Shown here piece after piece: positions 22,756-34,274 of a DNA stretch of 64,000 bases (its first letter is position 1; each line of letters opens with the position of its first letter). The translations under genes were made by a program, and so were the position numbers. Origin of the DNA: Larus michahellis (lineage: Eukaryota > Chordata > Aves > Charadriiformes > Laridae); contig NC_133897.1 of NCBI RefSeq assembly GCF_964199755.1, forward strand, positions 74,810,080-74,874,079, given 5' to 3'. The notes beneath the pieces were generated by a model. The model saw only the letters and a list, made by a program, of their open reading frames with translations, was not told the origin of the DNA and searched no databases.

Positions 22756-24649
22756 GAGTAATTCCCACTTTCATTACCAGTTTGATCAATTTAATATCCA
22801 GCCTGCTCGGGGACTGAGCTCTAGTGATGCTGCTCTGTGTACAGCATAAAATTCGTGGTGGTTTGCATCTTATTTGATTGGGTCTAAAAGCACACCATGT
22901 TTGTCGGCGTTCCCCTGCTTTACCTTTCTCTCGCAAAGGTGGGTTCTTGCTCTCTCTTCCTTCAACCAGTCCTGTTGTTGCCACACCAATGTGGAAAACT
23001 ACACAGCCAGTTGGGGAGCTATGGATGAAGCCTCTGCATGTTCTCGCTTTCTGCTAGGACCTGACTGCTTCCACAGGGGCACCAGGAGGGTGGTCTTCTT
23101 CCTGATGGCTGCCTGGTCTTAAGCATCACATATTCCACCCTGGTTTCAGCTGCATAGGCACTGGTGTCATATATCAGCTCTCTGTGGCAAAACTGTTGCA
23201 GGCCACCATACTGTCCCCAAGCAGTCTGTCCTTGGCATTCACCAGGAAGCACCTTCTGTCCTGTGGTGAGAATCTCTGCTGTGGCAGCAGGACCAGCAGT
23301 TGTACTGGGGCTTGCAGAGTAACCTCTGTGCTATTCCATCTATCTGGCTTTTGCAAAAAGAAAAACAGTCCTTCTGACTATTCTTAATGCAAGCACTTAA
23401 ACCCAAGCAGTTGATTTGGGGGATTTTTGTCCAATTAGTATTGGAAAATGACCGTCATTCATTGGCTCCTTTGGGTTGGGCTTTGGTCCTTTGCAACCCA
23501 GCTGATTCAGAGGATTTCCCGCTGGGCAATAAGAAATGGCTGCACGGCCAAGCCATGAAAGTGGGTGGGTGATAGATGTGTTCCAAAGGCCAGACCAGAC
23601 CAGACCAACGTAAATATTGCAAGTTTTCTTGGGAAAAGAATGACCCTATATTTTTGCAGATTATTTTTACCAGTACTCTTCTGCACTGGCTACTTAATGC
23701 TTGAGGTTTTGGGGAGCACCCTGGCTAGCAGCATCTCAGGAAAAAATTCTAGGGCCAGGCGAATGCATTAGAGAGTTCATTTTGTAATTTACTCAGCTCT
23801 GCAATCTATAAATCAATAATAAAGCAAACTTCTACTAAAGCACCAAATACCTATACCAGAAAAACAAACAAACAAAAAAACCCCAAACACCTCCAAATAC
23901 AAGTAGGATTTAGGATCCACTGCCAGACATTCTCTGAAACAGGGTGGGTGCCCTTCAGTTAGCGCGCCATCCCCAGATTACTTTAAAAGTTCACCTCCTT
24001 CTCCACAACATCCCGGGTAACAGCAAACTGGTGCTAAACTGTAGTGATGCCGCAAGCTATCAATAAGTGATGTACTACATCCAACCACTAGGTCGCTGCC
24101 CAAGTTTGGGCCAACTGTCGAGCCGCATCATCAGCGGGTATAGAGACCAAACAAACTAACGAAGGTGCCCCCCTCCTCCGGCCGGCAAGCTTTTCCGCTG
24201 TCACTTGTCCCCTCTGCCACTGGGTGGCAATGCTGACTAAAGTATCGACGAGGTTTCGCGACCGGTAGCGGAGGCCAGGAGGAGGTGGTGGAGGAGGAGG
24301 AGGAGGAGGAGGAAGAGGAAGAGGGGGAGGAGAGGGCAGCGTCGTGCCGAGCCCGTGGGAAACGCGTCCCGCTGGGACATCGCACCCTTTGCTGTTACTT
24401 CCAACCTGACAGGAGATGCGGGATTCACAGGGAGTGATTTCTCAGGACCCTCGGATATGGTGGACTTGAATCATGGGAAACTAATACTTGGTGTCGAGGT
24501 TTTAAGTGTAGGAAGGGCTTGCCGGGCAAGAGCAACTAAGAGTCACGCATTGTCACGGCTTGCCAGAAATTGCCCAATTTTTATACTTAAAAAACTGTAC
24601 TTAGACTTTGTAAAAACGACTTTGTAAGCGTGGCATTGCTGAGCTCAAT
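22756..24649. other. Intergenic, possibly decayed retroelement; no gene recognised
   Basis: Lies between the two Gypsy-like fragments. Frames on the minus strand are short and interrupted and show no protease or zinc-knuckle motif that could be named. From about 24,130 to 24,360 the sequence becomes GC-rich and includes a GGA repeat. Confidence 0.35.
24276..24334 (+). repeat. (GGA)n purine-rich repeat
   Basis: Interrupted GGA/GAA trinucleotide tract. The antisense reading gives a run of serine codons, which is a composition artefact and not a gene. Confidence 0.85.
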
Positions 24650-24905
24650 GACTATTCAGTGAACTCATTTGAATGTGCATAGACAGGGCTTGCTTGAACT
24701 GCTGCATCAAAGAGAAATGCTGAAATGAGTCATTTGTGAATCACAGCTTATTTTCTGTTGTTAGCTCATCTGGAATCCCATGGTGATCAAACAGCCTTTT
24801 ACAATGTGTTAATACATCGCTACTCCATGTGTTTAGCAACAGCTCAGTTCCAATAAATTGTAGGTAGTCACCCATTATAAAGAGGTAGTGTTTTCTGCTG
24901 CGTGT
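24650..24905 (-). pseudogene. Fragment of a Ty3/Gypsy-like integrase catalytic core
   Basis: The minus-strand translation contains RKHYLFIMGDYLQFIGTELL, then SSDVLTHCKRLFDHHGIPDEL and TTEN. After an in-frame stop it continues in the same frame FTNDSFQHFSLMQQF. This is the pattern of the retroelement integrase core: a hydrophobic strand ending in the first catalytic Asp (GDY), a helix of the type xxVLxxCKxLFxxHGIP, and then the usual second-Asp position, here TEN with Glu and not Asp. One in-frame TGA and the lost residue show that it is dead. Neither the HHCC zinc domain nor a chromodomain was recognised, nor flanking LTRs. A fragment of a host gene derived from a Gypsy integrase is an alternative. 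Confidence 0.6.
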
Positions 24906-25659
24906 AAACCAGCTGGGACGAACTTGGAGGTGAAAACGCATGTGAAAATTCGTGCTGTTCCAAACACTCTTTTCCATGCTGTTTCCACTCTGATTTCCTA
25001 CTTGCTTTCTGTCTCCCTGCTTGGACAGGCCAGCCAGAAGAGACTGCCTCGAGGACAAGCCCTCCTGTCCTGCAGCAGGAGCCAAGCCACTATCCAGGCA
25101 CAGGAATGGAAGGGAGGCAGGAGAAAAACACCCTCGACAGCAGTTTAAGGTAAGGCCCTGGTTTCCAAATTGGTGGCAGTCCCCGTCCTACACCTTCAGC
25201 TCCATGGGCTTGAGGGCTTAGGCCGGACTATAATCAGGAACTGATCTGCGTAAATTTGGAGGAGAGGGTAATTTCCCCACCCTTTTTTTTTTTTCTTTTT
25301 CTTTAATGAACTGAATCAGTCCAGCAGGTCTGCAAAAAGTTGACAGGAGGCTGAGGAAGACTGTGTGAATCCCTCAAGGCTACTATTGTCATTGAACTCT
25401 CCATGGTGTGAAACCACAGCCTGAGGTGCTGAGCTTCTCCCAGGAGCAACTGAGGCTCAGGAACCAATTCCCTTCCGCCAGCTCTTTTATTGGAGTGAGT
25501 GGCTGGCGATGGAAACATCTTCAACCAGCACAGCAAGCTTCACCACAACCCGTCTGTCAGTGCCCTAAGCCCTGTCTGCTTGTATATGAGTTACATGGCC
25601 GTAAAGGCCAAATTCTCTCTGCCATCAGCTACTTAGGCTTCTTCTGTCACACATAATTG

Positions 25660-26150
25660 TAGCTCAAAGGTCCTGAATAATTGCATTCATATTGGGCCTG
25701 ATCCAGCCCCCAATAATAATCTTAATAATGCTGCTCTTAACCAGCCACATGAATCCCTTTCAATCCCCAACGCAGGCTCAGTCATGCTGTAATTCAGTAG
25801 AGGAGGCCATTCACTGAGGGGCTAATTTAGTTTAAAATGCAGACAGCCTATTTATGGGACAATTTTTTGTTCCTGCTCTAAATTCTTATGCTCAATCAAC
25901 AGCCTGTAAACCGGGTCAAGCCAACACATGACCCATTAGTGTAGGCAGTTGGGGCTTACAGCCCTTAGGACCTCTATTTGTGCTTTGCTCCCTCACAAGC
26001 AGGATAGATCCCTTCTTTAGCTAACGGGCCCTGTCGTAGGGGAAAAATATAGAAACCCTTTTCCTGCACTGGAAATCAATTTCACACCATCCCAGGGCTG
26101 AACTTGACCCCACACTCATCCACTCAATTAGCCATCAGCTTTTGCAACCA
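25660..26150. promoter_or_regulatory. Candidate conserved noncoding block
   Basis: A non-repetitive block dense in homeodomain-type TAAT/ATTA words, CATTCATATTGG, CACATGAAT and AATCAATTTC-like words, without simple repeats or open frames. It lies about 10 kb upstream of the first TFAP2A promoter. The look of the sequence is that of a vertebrate regulatory element, but conservation cannot be tested from one sequence. Confidence 0.25.
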
Positions 26151-29100
26151 ACGCTGGCCTTCCAAAACGAAGAAGCACCACTTTCCCTCTGCGCAGGAAG
26201 AGCACAAAACAGACGTAAGCAGAAGAGCTACACCCCGTTGAGATGAAGACCATCCTCCCATCATCTGTGCTGCCCAGAGCAGGATTCCCAGGAACATGGG
26301 GGAAGGCTTTCCTCCTGGGGAGGGTCCACATGGACGCAGGACTATTAACAAAGCTCAGGTTCCTTAATGGGTCTAAAAGAAGATTAAGAAGTAGCTTATT
26401 GACAGGTTTTGAAACTCAACCTGTAGCATGTTGTAAGACTGGGCAGAGGTTAAGACACGCTTGTATCCCAGCAGGGAGGTGGGCAGCAAGGCAGATAGGT
26501 GTCTTGGGTCCTTACCCAGGACAAGTCCCTTGATTTAAGCACCCTCCTCCCTTTTCTCTCGCCAAGTTATTTTTAAGCTGGACGGATAGTTTCAGCAGTG
26601 CACCTTACCAAGAGCTTCGGTGGGGCAACCCGATACTGTGTGAGGGGAGGGGAAGGGTGGAAACAGAACAAGAAATCAGGGGGAGGGAGGTGAGAGATGC
26701 CTTTTGGGACAGCTTCTCTTGGTGTGGGGAGCTGTAGCCTTAGGGGCCAGATTTACCTGTAGCAAGGGAGGCTGTGGGGGAAGAGCTGGTGAAAGGAGTA
26801 ATAAGCACCCCAGGTGGGAAACAAAGGCAGGGTAAACACCCACCCATAAATATAGGCAGGGCAGGCCTACATCTACATTGCCTACAGCTGGGGCCATCTG
26901 TCTAAAGGCAGGGAAGGGTGAGATAGGCGTCAGGAGAGGAGGGCTTGTTGTAGGTTAGCAAGGTTAAGTGTGAAGCAGGTGATTCTGATTCCGGGGCAAG
27001 TGATAGCCTGTCTGCATTTGCATGCCATATTTTTCCAGTGACACTTTGCGGAGTGCGTGTGTTTTCTGAATAGCCCCAAATAAACACCCCACCCCTCAGA
27101 CATGTACCTCTCTTACGTGTTTTGAACTAAGTACTGACAGCTGGAAGACAGGAAAAAGGACAAAGACTTCGGAGATTCAGTTTTATACTGAGACCTCTGA
27201 CAGGGTAAATCTTGCCAGAACTCAGGCTGGCTCGGTTTCTTTCCTCTTTGTCCAGCTGTCTCACAGCGTCCCTGTACCCTTAGGCGATTCACTTCATTCC
27301 TTTGTGTCCCAGTTATCTTGAAGATGCGTGACAAATAATGCCACCTAACTCACAGAAAAAAATATTTACAGTTCCTCTTAGGATTTTCATAAGTTTTTAT
27401 GCTGAATTTCCTTTGCTTTTGCCTTTGAAGAATGCAGGGGTTTATACTGCAATCCGATACAGAGGTACAGGCGTGTATTTCCCACAAGCACAGTATTGCC
27501 TGTTCAATTTGTAAATCTGACCCCTTGAGAGCCTAGGATACTTCAAATGCTTTATTTTTACTTCTTTTCTTTAAGGCTCTTTCCAGTCTGCACCTCATGC
27601 ATAGTGGGAGATATAGGGATGTAGAAAAGATGATGATAAATGTGATGACTCCAGGAAGTGGCACTCTAAAAACATTAGTCACTTTAGATGAAGTTGCCAA
27701 AGAGGGCAATTCCGGCACCTAAAGGAGGACAGGTAAGGAGGGGGAAGTTGCACAGCTCAAATTAGGGTCAGGCTGGTGGGTAGCAGTGTCCCAGGCCGCC
27801 CTTGCAGAGCTCTCCCACCTTCAAGCGTGGTTTTTTCTGGTGCTAGGTTAGAGGAAGAAAAGTCTGGGCTTGTTCTGCCACTGGATTTCCCAAAAAGGAG
27901 ACGCACAGGGGCGCCAAAGACTCAGGAAAAGGAACCTAAGCCTGAGCCTTTTCCTGCGTGGCTTTTTTCTGGGCCGACTCCTCACGCCGAGGAGTCAGGC
28001 AGCGGGGAGGGCTCAGCTCCGGAGCGGGTAGTGTTAAGGGAGCAGCTTATCAGCCCCGGCCTGATTTCATTTGCCAACGCGCTGGGGCTTCGCAATCGCT
28101 TAAACTCGCCTGGTGTAAACAGGCTGGGTGGCTGCTGGCTGCTAATAACCCTGCGCCTCTCCCAGGAGGAGTCCCAAGGAGTTGCCGCCGAAGGTGTGGG
28201 GGCCTGGCTCCCCTCGGAGGCTGAGGCATCACTTTGTCCTTCTTGCACAGCGCTTCGAAAGAACAGCCCCAAACTCGCTCCGAACAAATGGCCCAGCTAA
28301 ATTCACTCTAGTATTGTAATACCGCCCTTTGGAAAATAAAAAGTTTGCTGTCTGATCTCTGAGTACCTGTTCGCTTTCATGGGTGCGATGATGATGATGA
28401 TGGTCCAAACCTCTTTTGAGGCAGTTTGTCCCTAGGAGTTGCGTCTGGCGCGGTGGTGTCTGCAGCTGCTGTAATGGACACCAAGGTGAAAATTCCCGGG
28501 AGGGCTGTAATGTGGGTGCACGTCAGCCGTAACCTCCATCCTCCAACCGCACCCTCCTTTCCCTTTGGAATAGGGAGGAGGCCAGCGTAAGAGTGATTAC
28601 ATCAGCTCTTGACTGCCATTAGGTTATACACACATAGCGGGTTGGTATTCCTTCAGTGGCTGTATGGAGCAATTATACCAGATTATCCAATACATGGCCT
28701 GCTCTTTCACTCACTTCCAGAGGTTTTACTCTGTAGCTGTCAGGGAGGCAGGCAGCACACGCTGGTACAAAACACCACATAAACACAACCGAGCCAAGCA
28801 TACTAGACCCACAGTATAGGCTGCCATGGAAAAAAAAAAGCCACACTGTTCACTGTTTTGTTTTGTTTTACTCTCCTCCAAGTGATACATCTTAGTGACA
28901 AGTTGCTCTGGCCGTACAGCATTGCTTTTAATACCATAAAGTGTCGTGGGGTGTAGGCATGTGCTAGGACAATGGCTAGAGCTAATGTTAAAGGCTAAAT
29001 GTATTGCAGCTGCATGCAAGCTGGGCTAGATTAAAGACTACAGCTTTGGAAATTTCTCATTTAAAAAAAAAAATCGCTTAGAGGTTGCTTTTTTTTTTGT

Positions 29101-29600
29101 GCAGATTAATATTGTTTTGGACATCAGAGCCTCCAACAGTCATTTTCCAGTAATACGGCTTTTTGTAATTATTCAACACTTTAAAATATACGCCTTGCAG
29201 ACAGCAGTTCTAATGTTAGCATAGATGTATCAAAGTAGATTTTATTTAAACTCTGCTGTGGGTAATACCAAGCTTTGTTTTTTAAACATGTCTTGGAATT
29301 ATTAGGGTGTTTTATTCAATGCGCTAAAGAATGAAATTCTACTTCCAATGTATCATATCATGCCGGAATGGATGCAACTCCACGGTATCATTAGAGAAGC
29401 TGAGAGTTTCGAACACGGGTGCCCAAGTTTAGCTATAAAACAGCACAGTTAGGCATCTGACTGCAAATGACCTGTTTTATATGGATCCTGATCACCTGCT
29501 GCTCCTCTTGATACCACTTTCCTGGCTGTGGGATGTGTTGTCACCAGCAGTGGGAGGAGCAGATACTGGTCTGGTGGTTAGTTCAGTCCTGGTTCTTGGT

Positions 29601-29663
29601 CTTCTTTTCCTTTTCTTCTTTTCCGTCTTTTCCTTCTTTTCCTTCTTTCTTTTCCTTCTTTTC
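29601..29663 (+). repeat. Polypyrimidine (CTTTT/CCTT)n tract
   Basis: More than 60 bases of nearly pure C and T with repeated CTTTTC units. The long hydrophobic frame across it is a composition artefact. Confidence 0.85.
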
Positions 29664-31012
29664 GTTCACTTGATCTCCAGGAAACCAGCTGCAGACCTCG
29701 GGGAAATTCCTTATCTTCCCCTTGCATCGGTTTACTTATCTGTAAAGCAGATAAAGTAATAACACTGCACCTCTCGAGGGTTTTTGAAGCTTATTATACA
29801 GTAGCGAGTGCTCTGAGAAGGAAGTCATTATAAAAATGACAGTGTTAATATGACATGAAGGTAAGTAACATGGAGGAGCCCCGTTCTGCCCCACGCAAGT
29901 TAGCGGAGCTCTGTTATTTGCTTTAGCAGAAGCAGGGATTTGGCCTATTCTTAAATGACTTGCATTTGTTTTTCTTCTTGAATGCTAATATATAGTTAAG
30001 AGATAGCATTACAAGGAAAGCTTATTCCTGCCTATGTGTAAATATTTAGCAGCTGAATAGGCGTTATTTAGCAGGGCACAGTTTCTGCTTCTCCACAGCT
30101 TCTAGGGATGTTAGTACAGACTCATTCTAAGCTGCTACAGATCAGAAGATACGCCAGAATTACCAGATCAAAATCCTTCCCATATAAGTGTACACATACA
30201 GAATTTATTTTACTGGGCAATTAAATGTGTAAGATAAATATCCCTGGGGGAGGAGGGTTGTTTGAGGTTTTATGGCATATCTTATTATAGGCTGAGTTTC
30301 GAAATCTTAATCCAAGCAAAACTCTCCGCGTAGAGACTTAATGCTAGAGCGTAACTTTGTGTTTCGTACTCAGGATATGTGCAGTTGGGTGGATATGTGC
30401 AGTTGCATCAGTGGATTTTAGGGCAGAGGGGGGAACGAAGGCGCCGAAGCTTCGCCTAAAGAAAAGGAGCCCTTCCTAGAACATTTATATTAGCAATAAC
30501 ACTTTGATCGGGCAGGTCGTGTTGAAGGGCTTTAGGCAGCATACTGTTTTCTGCATTTCATCTGACAATTTTATTGATGAAAAATTAAAAATAGATGTCA
30601 AATAAAACTTATTTGTGCTTATTTTGGGGTGGTATGGTCAGTAAAACTGCAGTCTACTGCAGCCATGAGATTGTTGGCAAAATAGTTGCCTGTGCAAAAG
30701 CTTTTTTGGAGGACATGTGAGCAGTCAGAATTGCCCAGAAAATACTCCAATTTTATATCCGAGCTGCAAATGCAACTATTTTATTAAAACTGGGTGGGGG
30801 TTTTCTTCTGTTTAGAAAATGAAATGTACAACAGAAAAAGTGGCCAGGTTGGAATACACAAATAATCAGATATTGACATGCTTATAGTGGATAGATTTCT
30901 TTTTCTGAAGACAAAAGCGTCTGGTGCCTTTAGCGTGGATTTATTGTGCTTTACAAAAAAGACAAATTTCTCACAAAGATTCGTATATGAGACCATACAA
31001 CTGCTTCTGCCG

Positions 31013-31049
31013 TAATAATAAATAAATAAAAATAATAATAATAAAAAAA
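31013..31049 (+). repeat. (TAA)n microsatellite
   Basis: AATAAT/AATAAA units with few interruptions. Confidence 0.85.
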
Positions 31050-33131
31050 GCTGAAGCACAGAGTTTTATCCTACCAATGCTTCATTCATAGAGACTGTCT
31101 TTTTAGGAGCTCGTTTTCTGGCGATGGCAATGATAGTGCCCAGCCCTAAAGGGCCAAGGTTGAGAAAGAGGTACCTGGGGAAGCTGAATGTACCTGTTAC
31201 ATTTCCATAGGACATCTACAGCATGGGAATTTGTACCATGTGGTTGCTCATGCAAACACCTCAGTAGATGGATTGCGCTGGTACCGCAGTGTGCGCTCCG
31301 GTTTAACTCTTGATTGCTTCCCGGTTTTGCTTGTTTAGTTGCTTTAGCGTAGACAGTTTAGCAAATAAATATTAAAGGGGCAGGCGAGACCCACGTGCTC
31401 CTTGGAAAAACTGCTTTTTCTCCCATCCGCCACCCCCTAAAAAAAGTTTTCATCTCGCTTTCAAAAAGTTGCACTCTGATCTCCCCTGCCCCTTCATTTG
31501 GCATTGGGGAAAAAAAAAATAAAAATAGCTATTTATACGCAAAGCTGATGTCCAAACTGCTCATCTCCCTGACAACACTCTGGGGCTTGAAAGCGCCGGG
31601 CCGGGGGCCCCGGGAGTCTCTGGGCGGGGGGCGCAGCAGGGGACGAGCGGAGAGGTGCGGCAGTGCCGAACCTGGGTGCACAGCATCTTTACCTTCATCG
31701 TCATCCTCCTCCCGCTCCTCCGCGGGGGCGCCGGCTCCGCGCTCGGTCCCTCGCCCGCCCCACGCGTGACGCTCCGCACCCCCCTCCAAAGCGTGTCCCG
31801 GAGCAAAGCCGCGGCGGGGGGAGCGGGAGGAGGAAGAGGAGGGAAGGGGCTTTGGCTTCGTGAGGTGCCGGGAGAGGCTGAAGCGACTTGTTGCACTCGG
31901 TGAGCATCTCTCCCGTGGGAAACGGACTGGAAAGAAAACAAGCTCTGTTAAAATGCGCTGCCGGGTGTCGTGGTTTGGGAGACTGCACTGTGGGCAGGAC
32001 GGTCACGGGTGGAAGCGGAGGGATTCCTTCTCTTATCCTTTCTTTCCTCCCCTTCACACCATCCCCACGTCGCGCATGGGAAGGACCTCCCCGGACCCGC
32101 CGGGGAGAGGGCTGAGGCTGCTCCACCCCGGGAGCCGGCTCCCCCACGGCAGGGCATAAAAGCAAGACGTAACCCCCCCCCCTCCCCCCCAAATAAGCCG
32201 AGGAAAAACATCTCTGTGAAAAACAGAGAAGCAGCACCCCCCGCCTTTCTCCGGCACCGGCCCCCCAAAATTCATTGAATCCTATCGGACCGCAAAGTGC
32301 GAGGCGAGGAAAGGCGAGGACGTGTCCATTTTCTTTTTTTTTTCTTTTCTGTCTTAGTTTTGTAGGTTTTGGGGTGGTTTTGGGGTTTGGTTTTTTTATG
32401 CCCTGACGGATTTTGCCTCTTCTGCTCCCCCTCTGCGCAAAGGTGCGCTCGGGAAGAAGCCCCGTCACCAGGGCGGAGGAGACCCTCAATCCGGGGGCGG
32501 GCAGCCGGTGCCCCGCTTTCCCCCGCCCCCATAGAGCCGAGGCAGACCCACACCAACCTCGCCTTTCTCCCTCCAGAAACACCGGCGCCAGGAGTTCAGC
32601 CTGGGAAGAGGAGGGGAGAGGAGAAGGGGGGGGTCCCGGGGGGGTCCCTCCCGACACCCCAGGAGGGGTGCAAGCCCGCCCCACTGCCGGCCGCAGCCCC
32701 GGGACCAGACGGCGCAGAGCAGCGCCTCTGCCGGCCCTGGCTGGGCTGCTAGTGGCCCCACGGGCACAGGCCGGCCACCGCCAAAAATTAATTTAAAAAA
32801 AAAAAAAAAGACAAAAAGACGATGTAGGTGGCAGCGAGCCGGTGAAAATCAGCCGCGCCGAGCGCCTCCCCGGCCGGGCGGCATTGGGGCAGGGAGAAGG
32901 GAAAAGCAACAGTGCGAGGAATAACCAACTCTCAACTCCCCGCAGAGCATTGGGAGCCGGGTTTATCCCACCGCTCCTGCCCCCGGGGGCAGGCAGGAGG
33001 GAGAAGGGGAGACCTGTCCGGCGGCTGGGGGCCAGGCAGGTGGGGATATTCCCGGCTCAGGGGTGCAAGGAGCCGCCGGTAACTCAGACCGGCTGGGGAA
33101 ACTCGGTACCGGGCTCCCCGAAATCATCTCT

Positions 33132-33292
33132 TCATAGAATCATAGGATGGTTTGGGTTGGAAGGGACCTTAAAGATCATCTAGTTCCGGCCCCCCTGCCA
33201 TGGGCAGGGACACCTCCCACTAGACCAGGTTGCTCAAAGCCCCATCCAGCCTGACCTTGAACACCTCCAGGGATGGAGCATCCACAACCCCC
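33132..33292 (-). mobile_element. CR1 LINE 3' fragment
   Basis: Starts TCATAGAATCATAGGATGG, the complement of the CR1 terminal ATTCTATGA repeat. It continues through TTTGGGTTGGAAGGGACCTT, AAAGATCATCTAGTTC, the CTGCCATGGGCAGGGACACC block and GACCAGGTTGCTCAAAGCCC, ending near CATCCACAACCCC. It is a 5'-truncated insertion whose 3' end is at the left, so it reads on the minus strand. It is well preserved and therefore relatively young, and it sits about 2.8 kb upstream of TFAP2A exon 1c inside the CpG-rich domain. Confidence 0.92.
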
Positions 33293-34238
33293 TGTTGTGG
33301 TTTCCTAGCTGGGAAGAGATGTGTGCCAGGGTTTAGCCAAAACAGTGCTGCCGGCGGAGGGGAAGGGGAGCGGGCAGGGCTTTGCCCCGTCTGCTGCCCG
33401 CGCTGTGACACACGGGGAGGGACCTGGCGCGTCCATCAGGTATAAATCAGAGGCGATGGAGCTCCGCGGTGACTCTCTCCGATGTTCCTCGGAGCCAAAA
33501 TCACTGCCGAGCTGTGAACCAGCCGGTGTGACAAAGACCGGGGAAGAAAAAAAAATAAAAATAAAAAAAAAGCTGCATATGTCTTTGCTGTAAAAGAGAC
33601 TGTTTCGTCGGGGGAGAGAAGTTTCTTCAGCCTCATCTTCCCTTCGCGCGGGGAGGAGGCAGGCGGCAGGGCAGGCAGGACGAGGAAGACACCCAGAGCT
33701 GGCACCTCAGGGGTGACAGAAGCCCGGGGTGGGGTGGTTTCAGACCCCTCCACTTTTACCCGTCGGATTTGCCCTTACGGCTGCGAGGGAAAGGAGCCCT
33801 CTAAACGCCCGGGACAGGGAAGCCGAATTAACCCCCCCCGAAGTGCGGTCACCAAACGCCTCGGGGAGGGGAAAAGCAGCGCCCCGCAACCCCCGGGGTC
33901 TGCAGCACACCCAGCCCATGCCTTCCTCCCCTGGGCTAAAAAAAAAACACGCAGGGATGAGCCCGAAGCGAGCCAGGGCTGCCCCGTAGTCCCAAAATCC
34001 CGGTCCCCGCCCCCGCCCCGCCGGCGGGCTGTGCCGGGGCCGCCTCTCTGCCAAGTCCCGCGGGGCAGAGCCGGGCTGCGGGACCAGGGTCCTGACCGGG
34101 GAAATTTAACCCTGCGTGGGGGGAGGTGGAGGCAGGGAAGAAGGGAAAGATCCCAGCGGGAGGACAGCAGGAAAAGTGGCGTCCAACTTCACCGGCAACG
34201 TTTCGCCGAAGGCCACCTTCAAATCGGATTAATTCCCC

Positions 34239-34240
<2 letters not shown>

Positions 34241-34269
<29 letters not shown>
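34241..34269 (+). repeat. Poly(A) run, 29 bases
   Basis: Uninterrupted A homopolymer inside GC-rich DNA. No retroelement body is recognisable directly upstream, so this is not clearly a retrotransposition tail. Confidence 0.9.

Positions 34270-34274
<5 letters not shown>

Larger units (their letters stand above)
24906..31559. other. Intergenic, upstream of the TFAP2A CpG domain; no gene recognised
   Basis: No supported coding region. A frame of 174 codons at 27,776-28,300 starts at GTG, matches no family and lies in moderately GC-rich DNA, so it was not called. Single-copy AT-rich blocks (25,660-26,150 and 29,100-30,780) could contain distal regulatory elements of the neighbouring developmental gene. 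Confidence 0.45.

Noticed and set aside
27776..28300. Plus-strand frame of 174 codons followed by an AATAAA-like signal
   Set aside because: Starts at GTG, matches no family, and has no splice or promoter support. A noncoding RNA cannot be excluded, but nothing supports a protein.
29481..29759. Plus-strand frame with a hydrophobic run resembling a membrane protein
   Set aside because: The hydrophobic Phe/Leu/Ser run comes from a polypyrimidine repeat.
31701..32684. Minus-strand frame of 327 codons in the CpG-rich region
   Set aside because: Composition artefact without recognisable domains; neighbouring frames on both strands are equally open.
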